A stretch of DNA of 38,238 nucleotides from Verrucomicrobiota bacterium (GTDB taxonomy: Bacteria > Verrucomicrobiota > Verrucomicrobiia > Opitutales > Opitutaceae). The stretch's first letter is position 1, and each line of letters starts with the position of its first letter. Of this stretch, positions 7,413 through 15,443 are shown in pieces. The position numbers and the translations under genes were made by a program. The notes beneath the pieces were generated by a model, which was given only the letters and a program-made list of their open reading frames with translations, was not told where the DNA came from and did no database searches. The stretch spans positions 1 through 38,238 of the forward strand of contig JAEZUE010000043.1 of assembly GCA_023443455.1 (NCBI GenBank), in the 5' to 3' direction.

Positions 7413-7922
7413 TCAGGCTTCGGCCTGCTCGGTGGCAGGTGCCTCGGAGGCGGGAGCCTCGGCAGCGACGGCCTTCTTGGCCGACTTGCGCGGGCGGCTC
7501 GTCTTCTTGTAGCCGGGATCGTCGGCGGCGACGAGCTCGATCAGGGCCAGCTCGGCCGCGTCACCGAGGCGACGAGTCGAGAGCTTGTAGATGCGAGTGT
7601 AGCCACCGGCACGGTTGGCAAACTGCGAGACCTTCTCGTTGAAGAGCAGGGTGATCGCGTCCTCGTTGCGGACCTCGGCAAGGGCGAGGCGGCGCAGGTG
7701 GAGCGCACGGGGCTGGAGCTTGCCATCCTCACGGCGTTCGATGGCCGCAGCCTTCTTCGCCTTGGTGATGACCTTCTCGATGAACGGACGGAGAGCACGG
7801 GCCTTCGCGAGGGTGGTCTTGATCCGACCCTTGGTGATGAGCGAGGCGCCGAGATTGGAGAGGAGCGCCGAGCGGTGCTCCTTCTTCACTCCGAGCTGAT
7901 GATTGTGTTTGCGATGACGCAT
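7413..7922 (-). CDS. rplQ: Ribosomal protein bL17 with an acidic/alanine-rich C-terminal tail
   Basis: Large-subunit protein near the peptide exit tunnel. The start MRHRKHNHQLGVKKEHR and the segment GGYTRIYKLSTRRLGDAAELALIEL are diagnostic for bL17. The family core ends near residue 136; a tail of about 33 residues follows (basic SRPRKSAKK, then AEAPASEAPATEQAEA), so the protein is longer (169 aa) than the usual 115-130. It is the last gene of the alpha operon, 54 bases after rpoA, and precedes a strong terminator, as in most bacteria. Confidence 0.97.
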   Translation of the reverse strand: MRHRKHNHQLGVKKEHRSALLSNLGASLITKGRIKTTLAKARALRPFIEKVITKAKKAAAIERREDGKLQPRALHLRRLALAEVRNEDAITLLFNEKVSQFANRAGGYTRIYKLSTRRLGDAAELALIELVAADDPGYKKTSRPRKSAKKAVAAEAPASEAPATEQAEA

Positions 7923-7976
7923 TGTCGTGAAACGTGTATTGGGAATCAGGCGACCGCCTCAGCGGCCGCGACCGGT

Positions 7977-8978
7977 TCAGGCTTCCTTCTTGGAGTCGAG
8001 GAGACGCTCGTCGAACTTCATGCCGAGCGACAGGCCGAGGGCCTCGAGCTTGTCCTTGATTTCATTGAGCGACTTCTTGCCGAAGTTGCGGTACTTGAGC
8101 ATCTCCTGCTCGGTCTTCATCGCCAGTTCGCCGACAGTGGTGATGTTGGCGTTGTTGAGGCAGTTGGCGGCGCGCACCGACAACTCGATCTCGTTGACCG
8201 ACATGTTGAGGAGCTTGCGGAGCTTGTTCTGCTCCTCGCTGACCTCGGGCTGGACGCTCTCGAACTCGTAGTGCTCCTGCGAGACACGGTCGAAGACGTC
8301 GAGGTGGTGCTTGAGGATCGAGGCGGACTGCTTGAGGGCGTCGTCCGGGGTGATGCGACCGTCGGTCCAGACTTCGAGCACGAGCTTGTCGTAGTCGGTG
8401 ATCTGGCCCACACGGGTGGCCTCGACGGAGTACTTCACCAAACGCACCGGCGAGAAGAGAGAATCGATCGGAATGACGCCGATCGGTTGATCTTCCTTCT
8501 TGTTCTCGGAACCGGGGCAGTAGCCGCGGCCGGTCTTGATCTCGACCTCGGCCTCGAAGGTGCGAACACGGTCGAGGGTGCAGATGATCTGCTCGGGATT
8601 GATGATCTGGACGTTGGCGTCGGGCGTGATGTCGGCGGCGGTGATCGCCCCCTCCTTGTGCACCTTGATGTGGAGCACGAGCGCCTCGCGCTTGTGAGAG
8701 ATGATGAGGATCTTCTTGAGGTTGAGGACGATGTCGGTGACATCCTCGACGACCCCGTCGATGCTCTGGAACTCGTGGTTCACTCCGTCGATGCGGATCG
8801 AGGAGATCGCCGCACCTTCGATGGAGCTGAGGAGGACGCGCCGCAGCGAATTTCCCACGGTATGTCCATAGCCGGCCTCGAAGGGTTCGGCGATGAACTT
8901 GGCGTAGGTGGGCGTGGAGCCTTCCTCGACCTTCACCAGCTTGTTGGGCAATTCGAACTTACCGAGACGCTTGGGCAT
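7977..8978 (-). CDS. rpoA: RNA polymerase alpha subunit
   Basis: Scaffold for RNA polymerase assembly. The N-terminal domain carries the dimerisation and beta-binding signature GYGHTVGNSLRRVLLSSIEG (residues about 34-53). After a linker, the C-terminal domain has SVRAANCLNNANITTVGEL and FGKKSLNEIKDKLEALGLSL, the helices that bind UP elements and activators; the arginine corresponding to E. coli R265 is kept. The length of 333 aa is normal. It sits between rpsD and rplQ, the standard alpha-operon order. Confidence 0.98.
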   Translation of the reverse strand: MPKRLGKFELPNKLVKVEEGSTPTYAKFIAEPFEAGYGHTVGNSLRRVLLSSIEGAAISSIRIDGVNHEFQSIDGVVEDVTDIVLNLKKILIISHKREALVLHIKVHKEGAITAADITPDANVQIINPEQIICTLDRVRTFEAEVEIKTGRGYCPGSENKKEDQPIGVIPIDSLFSPVRLVKYSVEATRVGQITDYDKLVLEVWTDGRITPDDALKQSASILKHHLDVFDRVSQEHYEFESVQPEVSEEQNKLRKLLNMSVNEIELSVRAANCLNNANITTVGELAMKTEQEMLKYRNFGKKSLNEIKDKLEALGLSLGMKFDERLLDSKKEA

Positions 8979-9047
8979 GGTGCGAAAAGATGAGGGTTGC
9001 GATGTATTTGAAGAGGAGTGGCAGCCTGGGCCGGTTCACAGCGCGGG

Positions 9048-9659
9048 TTAGCGGCTATAGAACTCGACGATAAGCTGCTCGTTGATGCCGGGATCCATCT
9101 CCTCACGGGTGGGGAGGCGGACGACGCTGGCCTTGAGGGCCTCGGCATTGAGGGTGAGCCACGGCGGAGTGGAGCGCAGGCGGTTCTCCTCGAGATTGCG
9201 CACGGCAATCTGACGGGAACCGGGCTTGCCGCGGACTTCGATCTCATCGCCAGGCTTCACGGTGTAGCTCGGGATGTCGACCTTGTGGCCGTTGATCCGC
9301 ACGTGTCCGTGATTCACGAACTGGCGAGCGGCGCGGCGGGTCTTGGCGAAGCCGAGAAGATAGACGACGCTGTCGAGACGGGTCTCGAGCAGCTGGAGGA
9401 AGCGGGCGCCGGTGACGCCGCGCTCACGCTTGGCGATGGCGAAGATGCGACGGAACTGGCGCTCGAGCAGGCCGTAGGTGTAACGGAGCTTCTGCTTCTC
9501 GATGAGGCCTTGGGCGTATTCGCTGGTCTTGCGACGAGCGGCTTTCGGGCCGTGTTGGCCAGGGGGGAAGTTGCGTTTCTCGAGCGCCTTGGTCGGGCCC
9601 ATCACAGGGGCGCCGAAGCGGCGATTCATACGAGCAACTGGACCGGTATAACGAGCCAT
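9048..9659 (-). CDS. rpsD: Ribosomal protein uS4
   Basis: Small-subunit assembly protein that binds 16S rRNA first and, in many bacteria, represses its own operon. Motifs: PPGQHGPKAARRKTSEYAQ, LESRLD-like LETRLDSVVYLLGFAKTRRAARQ, and the S4 RNA-binding domain VNHGHVRINGHKVDIPSY. The N-terminus lacks the four zinc cysteines, so this is the zinc-free form. It has the standard C-terminal EQLIVEFYSR and 203 residues. It follows rpsK by 47 bases. Confidence 0.98.
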   Translation of the reverse strand: MARYTGPVARMNRRFGAPVMGPTKALEKRNFPPGQHGPKAARRKTSEYAQGLIEKQKLRYTYGLLERQFRRIFAIAKRERGVTGARFLQLLETRLDSVVYLLGFAKTRRAARQFVNHGHVRINGHKVDIPSYTVKPGDEIEVRGKPGSRQIAVRNLEENRLRSTPPWLTLNAEALKASVVRLPTREEMDPGINEQLIVEFYSR

Positions 9660-9706
9660 GGAAAAGGAACGGTCGGAGGTGAAAAGTGGTTGGGATCCGC
9701 AGTCGA

Positions 9707-10240
9707 TCAGACGCGGCGACGCTTGCGCGGACGGCAGCCGTTGTGCGGGATCGGGGTCACATCGATGATCGCGGTCACTTCGAGGCCGACGGCCTGGAGT
9801 GCACGAACAGCGGAGTCACGGCCGAGGCCGGGACCGGCGACACGGATCTGGATGTCCTTGAGACCGTGTGCCATGGCGCCGCGAGCGGCTTCCTGGGCAA
9901 CGATCTGGGCCGCGTAGGCGGTGGACTTGCGGGAGCCGCGGAAGTTGCACTTCCCGGCGCTGGCCCACGAGATGACGTTCCCCTTCAGATCGGTGATGGA
10001 CACGATCGTGTTGTTGAAGGAGGCAGTCACGAACGCGATGCCGGTGCTGATGTTCTTGGAGCCTTTGGCCTTGCGAACCTTGATCGCAGTGACCTCGTCC
10101 TTGAGGAGGTCGGCGGCGGTGGGGGCCTTGGGGGCCTCGGGCGCGGCGCCTTCGGCGGTCGGCGCAACTTTGGTCACCTCGACGGCGGCAACGGCCTCCT
10201 TGTCGGTGGCCTTTTTGGGGGCGGATTTCTCTTCAGCCAT
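9707..10240 (-). CDS. rpsK: Ribosomal protein uS11 with a long N-terminal extension
   Basis: Platform protein of the small subunit near the E-site mRNA. The core begins near residue 57 (KAKGSKNISTGIAFVTASFN) and contains GNVISWASAGKCNFRGSRKS, the segment RVAGPGLGRDSAVRALQ and the classic C-terminus PIPHNGCRPRKRRRV. The first 56 residues are an unusual low-complexity extension rich in alanine, lysine, glutamate and proline, making the protein 177 aa instead of about 129. No internal start gives a better ribosome site, and the extension keeps the frame from an ATG 11 bases after rpsM, so I believe it is translated. Confidence 0.95.
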   Translation of the reverse strand: MAEEKSAPKKATDKEAVAAVEVTKVAPTAEGAAPEAPKAPTAADLLKDEVTAIKVRKAKGSKNISTGIAFVTASFNNTIVSITDLKGNVISWASAGKCNFRGSRKSTAYAAQIVAQEAARGAMAHGLKDIQIRVAGPGLGRDSAVRALQAVGLEVTAIIDVTPIPHNGCRPRKRRRV

Positions 10241-10251
10241 GGCGGGTCAGA

Positions 10252-10632
10252 TTATTTGGTCGCTTTCTTGGCCACACCGACGGTCTTGCGCGGGCCCTTG
10301 CGGGTGCGACCGTTGGTCTTCGTGCGCTGGCCACGAACCGGCAGGCTGCGACGATGACGCGTGCCGCGGTAGCAGTTGATCGCCTGGAGGCGGCGGATGT
10401 TCGAAGTGATCTCACGACGGAGATCACCCTCAACCACCCACTTCTGCTCGGCGATGTAGGACATGATCTTGTTGAGCTGCTCTTCCGAAAGCTCGGAGGA
10501 ACGCATGTTCGGATCGATGCCGATATGCGCGACGATCTCGTCGGCCCGGTCGGGACCGATTCCGTAGATGTAACGCAGGGCGTACGGGACTTTTTTCTTC
10601 GCGGGGATGTCGACCCCAAGGAGACGTGGCAT
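10252..10632 (-). CDS. rpsM: Ribosomal protein uS13
   Basis: Head protein of the small subunit that contacts the P-site tRNA and bridges to the large subunit. Recognised by MPRLLGVDIP, YIYGIG, NIRRLQAINCYRGTRHRRSL and PVRGQRTKTNGRTRKGPRK, the basic tail. The 126-residue length is typical. It lies 38 bases downstream of map and 11 bases upstream of rpsK. In many bacteria infA and rpmJ sit between map and rpsM; neither is here. Confidence 0.98.
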   Translation of the reverse strand: MPRLLGVDIPAKKKVPYALRYIYGIGPDRADEIVAHIGIDPNMRSSELSEEQLNKIMSYIAEQKWVVEGDLRREITSNIRRLQAINCYRGTRHRRSLPVRGQRTKTNGRTRKGPRKTVGVAKKATK

Positions 10633-10670
10633 GGTGTGAGTTAGACTAGTTGGAAAAAGTGACGGGAAAA

Positions 10671-11444
10671 TCAGACCGGAGAGACCGTGAGGATCTCCGG
10701 GCCGTTCTCGGTGGTGAGCACGGTGTGTTCGAAGTGGGCGGAGGGCTTGCCGTCACAGGTGACGACTGTCCAACCATCTGCCAGCGTCTCGATCCGGTGG
10801 GTACCCATGTTGACCATCGGTTCGATGGCCAGGGTCATGCCGGGACGAATCTTATCGCCGGTGCCTTTTCGGCCGAAGTTGGGGATCTGCGGTTCTTCAT
10901 GCATCGAACGACCGACCCCATGGCCGACCATGTCGCGCACGACGCTGAATCCTTTGCTCTCGACGAATTTCTGGATCGCATGGGAGATGTCGCCGATGCG
11001 GTTTCCGACCTTCGCGAACTCGATGCCGTGGTGGAGCGCCGCCTCGGTGACTTCGAGGAGATGTTCCACTTCGGGACGAACCGGCGGCACACGGACGGTG
11101 GTGGCGTTGTCGCCGATCCAACCACCGTATTCCACGACCACATCGAGCGAGACCACATCGCCGGGGCGGAGGACGCGCTTGATGGTGCCGATCCCGTGGA
11201 CCACCTCTTCGTTGACGGAGATGCAGGTGTGGGCGGGATAGACCGGATGGCCACGGGAAGCGCGATAGTTGTAGCAGGCGCTCTTTGCCCCATAGCCTTC
11301 GATGAGCTTCTTTGCTTCTTGGTCGAGATCGTAGGTGCTGATGCCGGGTGCGGCAAACGAGCGCATTTGAGCGAGCACCGCCGCGGCTACGCGACAGGCT
11401 TCGCGCATACCTGCGATTCCCTCTTTGTTCTTGATCGGAATCAT
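10671..11444 (-). CDS. map: Methionine aminopeptidase type I
   Basis: Removes the initiator methionine from nascent proteins. All five metal ligands of the pita-bread fold are visible: D101 (VVSLDVVV), D112 (IGDNATT), H175 (GHGVGR), E208 (AIEPM) and E239 (HFEHTV); the substrate histidine H83 lies in EEVVHGIG. The 257-residue length fits the short type Ia form without the SH3-binding extension. The ATG at 11444 overlaps the stop codon of the upstream adenylate-kinase-like gene in an ATGA arrangement, so the two are translationally coupled. Its place after secY and adk is the standard spc-operon order. Confidence 0.97.
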   Translation of the reverse strand: MIPIKNKEGIAGMREACRVAAAVLAQMRSFAAPGISTYDLDQEAKKLIEGYGAKSACYNYRASRGHPVYPAHTCISVNEEVVHGIGTIKRVLRPGDVVSLDVVVEYGGWIGDNATTVRVPPVRPEVEHLLEVTEAALHHGIEFAKVGNRIGDISHAIQKFVESKGFSVVRDMVGHGVGRSMHEEPQIPNFGRKGTGDKIRPGMTLAIEPMVNMGTHRIETLADGWTVVTCDGKPSAHFEHTVLTTENGPEILTVSPV

Positions 11445-11917
11445 GATTCGGGAGCGGCGGGAGTGACGACTTCGATCAACAGCCCACGGTCGCGGTAGTA
11501 TTCGACCACCGGCGTCGGTGCGGATCGATCGTTCGGGCCCCACACACAGGCATCCAAATTCTCGCCACGAGCCTCGAGCCATTCCTCGAAGACCGCGGCT
11601 TGGAGCAGCGTCGAGGGAAAGCCGAGGAGGCGAAAACCGGAATCGGCGCGCCGGGCGAAAAACCAGCGGCGCAACACCGCGAGAACGGTCTCGTCGGCCA
11701 CGGCGCGGCAGTCCTTTCTTGCCCGGCGGAGCGCTGCCCCCAAGGGGGTTTGGCGCTGCGCCTCTGCCAAAAGCAAAGCTTCGGTTGATACGTGCTCAGA
11801 AATCAAAGAACGGAAAAAATCAGGAACCGAATCTGAGCATTCGGCTCCCGTTTGTAGAATCAATACCTTGGACTTGGACGAACCAAGCAGGGAAAAGAGC
11901 TCGGAAATGGCAACCAT
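11441..11917 (-). CDS. Degenerate adenylate kinase-like protein in the adk slot (158 aa)
   Basis: It lies between secY and map, the usual place of adk. The sequence follows the adenylate kinase order: SKVLILQTGAE where the P-loop should be, STEALLLAEAQRQTPLG (as STGDMLR...G in Adk), DETVLAVLRRWF (as TDELVIALVKER), GFRLLGFPSTLLQA (as GFLLDGFPRTIPQA) and VVEYYRDRGLLIEV near the end. The catalytic features are gone. The GxPGxGKGT loop is replaced by QTGAECSDS (22-30) without lysine. The DGFPR aspartate and arginine are L and S. The LID with its arginines is deleted, giving 158 rather than about 185-220 residues. It is open, in frame and coupled to map, so it is unlikely to be plain debris. I infer a non-catalytic protein, perhaps regulatory or nucleotide-binding. 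Confidence 0.75.
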   Translation of the reverse strand: MVAISELFSLLGSSKSKVLILQTGAECSDSVPDFFRSLISEHVSTEALLLAEAQRQTPLGAALRRARKDCRAVADETVLAVLRRWFFARRADSGFRLLGFPSTLLQAAVFEEWLEARGENLDACVWGPNDRSAPTPVVEYYRDRGLLIEVVTPAAPES

Positions 11918-11935
11918 CCCCCGCGTTGTAAAGAA

Positions 11936-13441
11936 TTATGATTGGGTAAAATAGCGGATGGCCCACGCGATGAGGCCGACAGCGCCCAGACTGACGCACG
12001 CGACAAGCAGCGGCTGGATGTTCTTCACCTCTGTGGCCCCGGAGAAACCCGAAAGCGCCGTGCTGCGGGCGCGCACGCGGCCCTTCTTCATGAAGCCATC
12101 GTAGTGACGCTGCAGCAGGAACGTTTCGACCTGACGCATGGTGTCGAGCATGACACCGACAGTGATCAGCATGCCGGTGCCGCCGAAGAAATAGGCGATT
12201 CGCTGCGGCAGATTGATCTTCTGGTAGAGAAAATCCGGCATGACCGCGATGAACGTGAGCGCGATCGCTCCGAACAGGGTCAGGCGTGTCATCACAAAAT
12301 CAAGAAACTTGGCCGTCGGCTCACCAGGGCGAACCCCGGGGATGTAGCCGCCGTACTTCTTCAGGTCGTCGGCGATCTGGATGGGCTTGAACATGAGCGA
12401 GACCCAGAAATAGCTGAAGAACAGGATCAGCATGGCGTCGGCGGTGTAGTAGAACCAGCTGCCCTGAACGAAAACCGAAGCGAAATCGAGCAGGAACGGC
12501 AGATCGAACTTGGTGCCGGCGTACTGCAGAATCTGCTGCGGGAACATCAGGATCGCGCTCGCGAAGATCACCGGCATGACACCCGAATAGTTGATCTTCA
12601 GCGGTAGGAACGAACTCTGCCCACCATAGACCTTCTGGCCGATCACTCGCTTCGCATATTGGACCGGGATCTTCCGCTGGGCCTGCGTGATCGAGACGAT
12701 GAAGGCGGTGACGCCGAAGAACAGGGCCAGCATGACGACCGCATGCAGCGGACCGAAACCGGGTCCACCGGCACCGATCGTCGGACGGAAGAGCTGCCAG
12801 GTCTGGGCCGCGGCACCGGGGATGTCGGCCAAGATGCCGATCGTGATCAGGATCGACATGCCGTTGCCGATACCCCGGTCGGTGATCTGCTCGCCGAGCC
12901 ACATCAACAGCATCGTGCCGGCGGTGAGAATGATCGACGAGGTGAAGAGGAACCAACCCGGGTGGGCGATGACGATCGGACCGTAATGGTTCACGTCGTA
13001 ACCGTTGAACAGCGTGCCGGGATTCTCGAGGGCGCCGAGCATCAGCGAACCCTGGATGAGGCAGATCACCACCGTCAGATAACGGGTGTACTGCTGGATC
13101 TTCTGGCGACCGACATCGCCTTCATGTTGCAGGCGGGCAAGAGTCGGCACGACCGCGACCATCAGCTGCATGACGATCGACGCGCTGATGCTGGGCATGA
13201 TGCCCAGCGCACAAACCGCACCCTTCAGGAGGGCGCCGCCCGTGAACATGTTATACAGCGCGATGAGTGCGCCGCCACCCTTCGCGGTCTGGTCCTTGAA
13301 GAACTCCTGCAGCGGGCCGGGATCGATGCCCGGGAGCGGGATGTGCGCGCCGACGCGCGCCACAAAGATGAGGGCCAGCGTGAAGAAGATCCGTTGCCGG
13401 AGTTCCGGAATCTTCAGGCAGTTCGCAAAGGCGGAAAACAC
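11936..13441 (-). CDS. secY: Preprotein translocase subunit SecY
   Basis: Central channel of the Sec translocon in the inner membrane. The 501-residue protein shows the expected series of about ten hydrophobic helices, the start FSAFANCLKIPELRQRIFFT, the plug/TM2 region with GIMPSISASIVMQL, the loop AQRKIPVQYAKRVIGQK, and the cytoplasmic tip GVRPGEPTAKFLDFVMTRLT. It starts at a GTG (13441), which matches the family N-terminus. A hairpin with a short T-tract lies between rplO and this gene and might reduce read-through. The product would export the many signal-peptide proteins seen elsewhere in the window. Confidence 0.97.
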   Translation of the reverse strand: MFSAFANCLKIPELRQRIFFTLALIFVARVGAHIPLPGIDPGPLQEFFKDQTAKGGGALIALYNMFTGGALLKGAVCALGIMPSISASIVMQLMVAVVPTLARLQHEGDVGRQKIQQYTRYLTVVICLIQGSLMLGALENPGTLFNGYDVNHYGPIVIAHPGWFLFTSSIILTAGTMLLMWLGEQITDRGIGNGMSILITIGILADIPGAAAQTWQLFRPTIGAGGPGFGPLHAVVMLALFFGVTAFIVSITQAQRKIPVQYAKRVIGQKVYGGQSSFLPLKINYSGVMPVIFASAILMFPQQILQYAGTKFDLPFLLDFASVFVQGSWFYYTADAMLILFFSYFWVSLMFKPIQIADDLKKYGGYIPGVRPGEPTAKFLDFVMTRLTLFGAIALTFIAVMPDFLYQKINLPQRIAYFFGGTGMLITVGVMLDTMRQVETFLLQRHYDGFMKKGRVRARSTALSGFSGATEVKNIQPLLVACVSLGAVGLIAWAIRYFTQS

Positions 13442-13464
13442 GGGAGGGTTTGCTCGGGGAGGCT

Positions 13465-13495
13465 AAAAAGGGAGGCGCGCCTTCCGGCGCGCCTT
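13465..13495 (-). terminator. Possible internal terminator or attenuator between rplO and secY
   Basis: The minus strand has two copies of the palindrome GGCGCGCC (13474-13481 and 13486-13493) pairing across GGAA, followed after TCCC by five T residues (13465-13469). It lies inside an otherwise continuous operon, so it is more likely a partial terminator or attenuator than a full stop. Confidence 0.5.
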
Positions 13496-13502
13496 GAAGA
13501 GC

Positions 13503-13949
13503 TCAGGCGACGATGACCTGACCACCGGCTTTTTCGATCTTCTCCTTGGCGGTGCCGGAGAATTTCGCAGCGGTGATCTTGATCGACCGGGCGAGTTCAC
13601 CCACGCCGAGAACCTTCAACGGAAGGCCCTCGTCGCGGATCAGACCCGCCGCGGCGAGCACCTTGGCGTCGACCTCGGCAACCGAGTCGTCGAGGCGGGC
13701 GAGTTCGCCCACGTTGACGATCGTGAAGAAGGTCTTGAAGTTCTTGTTGTTGAAACCGCGGTGCGGGAGCTTGCGGTAGAGAGGCATCTGGCCGCCTTCG
13801 AAACCGGGCCGAATGCTGCTGCCCGAGCGGGCGCTCTGACCTTTGCCACCACGGCCGGAGGTCTTGCCATGTCCCCCACCCTCGCCGCAACCGACGCGCT
13901 TGCGACGGTGGACGGCACCGGGGACGTTCGTGAGTTCGTGAAGCTTCAT
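13503..13949 (-). CDS. rplO: Ribosomal protein uL15
   Basis: Late-assembling large-subunit protein. The N-terminal glycine-rich arm is typical: RRKRVGCGEGGGHGKTSGRG followed by GKGQSARSGS and GFEGGQMPLYRKLPHRGF. The C-terminal domain ends GTAKEKIEKAGGQVIVA. The 148-residue length is normal. It follows rpsE by only 26 bases; rpmD (uL30), which is usually between them, is absent. Confidence 0.98.
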   Translation of the reverse strand: MKLHELTNVPGAVHRRKRVGCGEGGGHGKTSGRGGKGQSARSGSSIRPGFEGGQMPLYRKLPHRGFNNKNFKTFFTIVNVGELARLDDSVAEVDAKVLAAAGLIRDEGLPLKVLGVGELARSIKITAAKFSGTAKEKIEKAGGQVIVA

Positions 13950-13975
13950 TTCGCTGAATGGTTGCGCCGGGCCGT

Positions 13976-14491
13976 TCAGGCCTGGCGGACTTGCTTGATC
14001 TTCTCGGCGGTGCGCAGTTGGCGCAGGCCGCTGAGGGTAGCGTTGACGACCGCGATATGGTTCTTCGAACCCATCGACTTGGACAGCACGTTGTGGATAC
14101 CGGCAGCCTCGAGGACCGCACGAACGCCACCACCCGCGATGACACCGGTACCGTCGGTGGCTGGGCGAAGGAGGACCTTGCCGCCATCGTAGACACCGAG
14201 GACTTCATGGGGAATCGTGGTGCCCTTGAGGGCCACGGTCACCATGTTCTTGCGGGCGTTCTCGGAACCCTTGCGAATCGCTTCGGGAACTTCGTTGGCC
14301 TTGCCGTAGCCGATGCCGACGCTGCCCTTCCCGTCGCCGACGACGGCGAGGGCGGAGAAGCTGAAGCGACGGCCACCTTTGACGACCTTCGCGCAGCGGT
14401 TGATAAAGACGACCTTCTCGATGAGGCCGGATTCGTTGGCGTCGGAGCCGCCGCGACCGCGGTCGGAGGAAGAGGAACGAGAGTCTTTCAT
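13976..14491 (-). CDS. rpsE: Ribosomal protein uS5
   Basis: Small-subunit protein at the mRNA entry site, important for accuracy. Recognised by EKVVFINRCAKVVKGGRRF, VVGDGKGSVGIGYGKANEVP, GGVRAVLEAAGIHNVLSKS and the closing LSGLRQLRTAEKIKQVR. A short arginine/serine-rich N-terminal tail (DSRSSSSDRGRGG) precedes the core. The length of 171 aa is normal. It lies nine bases after rplR. Confidence 0.98.
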   Translation of the reverse strand: MKDSRSSSSDRGRGGSDANESGLIEKVVFINRCAKVVKGGRRFSFSALAVVGDGKGSVGIGYGKANEVPEAIRKGSENARKNMVTVALKGTTIPHEVLGVYDGGKVLLRPATDGTGVIAGGGVRAVLEAAGIHNVLSKSMGSKNHIAVVNATLSGLRQLRTAEKIKQVRQA

Positions 14492-14500
14492 GTTCTCGGA

Positions 14501-14863
14501 TTAGAACTTCAAACCGGCCTCGCGGACGGCATCGGCGAATGTTTTGACCTTACCGTGGAAACGGCGGCCGTTGCGGTCGAAAACCACGGTGGCGATCCCG
14601 GCGGCCGTCGCCTTCGTGGCAAAGGCGGACGCGAGCGCCTTGGCGCTGTTCTGGTTCGAGGCGAGCTTCTGGTCCCGGAGTTCGGGGGCCAAAGTCGAGA
14701 CCGAGACGAGGGTGCGGCCCTGGGCGTCGTCGATGGCCTGTGCGTAGATGTGTTTGCCGCTGAAGTGGACGCAGAGACGAGGGCGCTCGGCGGAGCCGAT
14801 GATCTTCTTGCGGATGCGCCACTTGCGCTTCTGGAGGAGCTGGGCTTTGCGAATGGTGTTCAT
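14501..14863 (-). CDS. rplR: Ribosomal protein uL18
   Basis: Binds 5S rRNA in the large subunit. Diagnostic features: the basic start (RKAQLLQKRKWRIRKKI), SAERPRLCVHFSGKHIYAQA, DDAQGRTLVSVST and the C-terminus FDRNGRRFHGKVKTFADAVR. The 120-residue length is standard. It lies between rplF (29 bases upstream) and rpsE, the normal spc order. Confidence 0.98.
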   Translation of the reverse strand: MNTIRKAQLLQKRKWRIRKKIIGSAERPRLCVHFSGKHIYAQAIDDAQGRTLVSVSTLAPELRDQKLASNQNSAKALASAFATKATAAGIATVVFDRNGRRFHGKVKTFADAVREAGLKF

Positions 14864-14892
14864 CGCTGGATTCCTTTTGGTTGGTGGCGCGA

Positions 14893-15429
14893 TTAGGCGA
14901 CGGTCTTGCCTTCCTTGCGGCGGACACGCTCGCCGACGATGCGCACGCCCTTGCCCTTGTAGGGCTCCGGCGGATAGAAGGAACGGATCTCGCTGGCAAC
15001 CTTGCCAACGATTTCCTTGTCGCAGCCCTCGATCTTGACCTTGGTCTGGTCTGTCACGGTGACCTTGATCCCCTCGGGGATGTCATACTTGATCGGGTGG
15101 GAGTAGCCGAGCGCGAGGTCGACGGACTTGCCGACAACCACGGCTTTGAAACCAACGCCTTGGATTTCGAGATCCTTGGTGAAGCCTTCGAGCACTCCGA
15201 TGACCATGCCGTTGATGATCGACCGGGCGGTGCCATACATCGCGTTGGCGAAGCGGCTGTCCTCCTGGGGCGTCACGATGACCTTGCCGTCCTTGAGCTC
15301 GATCTTGACGACCGAATTGAAGGTACGCTGGACTTTTCCTTTGGGGCCTTCGACGAGGACGGTGCCGCCCTTGATGTCGACCTTGACCTTGGCAGGAACG
15401 GGAACGGGAAGTTTTCCGATACGACTCAT
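14893..15429 (-). CDS. rplF: Ribosomal protein uL6
   Basis: Large-subunit protein near the factor-binding centre. The start MSRIGKLPVPVP, the duplicated fold with VLEGFTKDLEIQGVGFKAVV, and the C-terminal signature PPEPYKGKGVRIVGERVRRK are all diagnostic. It has 178 residues, the usual length. It lies 14 bases after rpsH. Confidence 0.98.
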   Translation of the reverse strand: MSRIGKLPVPVPAKVKVDIKGGTVLVEGPKGKVQRTFNSVVKIELKDGKVIVTPQEDSRFANAMYGTARSIINGMVIGVLEGFTKDLEIQGVGFKAVVVGKSVDLALGYSHPIKYDIPEGIKVTVTDQTKVKIEGCDKEIVGKVASEIRSFYPPEPYKGKGVRIVGERVRRKEGKTVA

Positions 15430-15443
15430 GATGTGGGCGCTCC

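Noticed and set aside
11737..11750. CCCCCAAGGGGGTTT-like hairpin inside the adenylate-kinase-like gene
   Set aside because: It lies within coding sequence, with a two-base loop that cannot form a stable hairpin and only three T residues.
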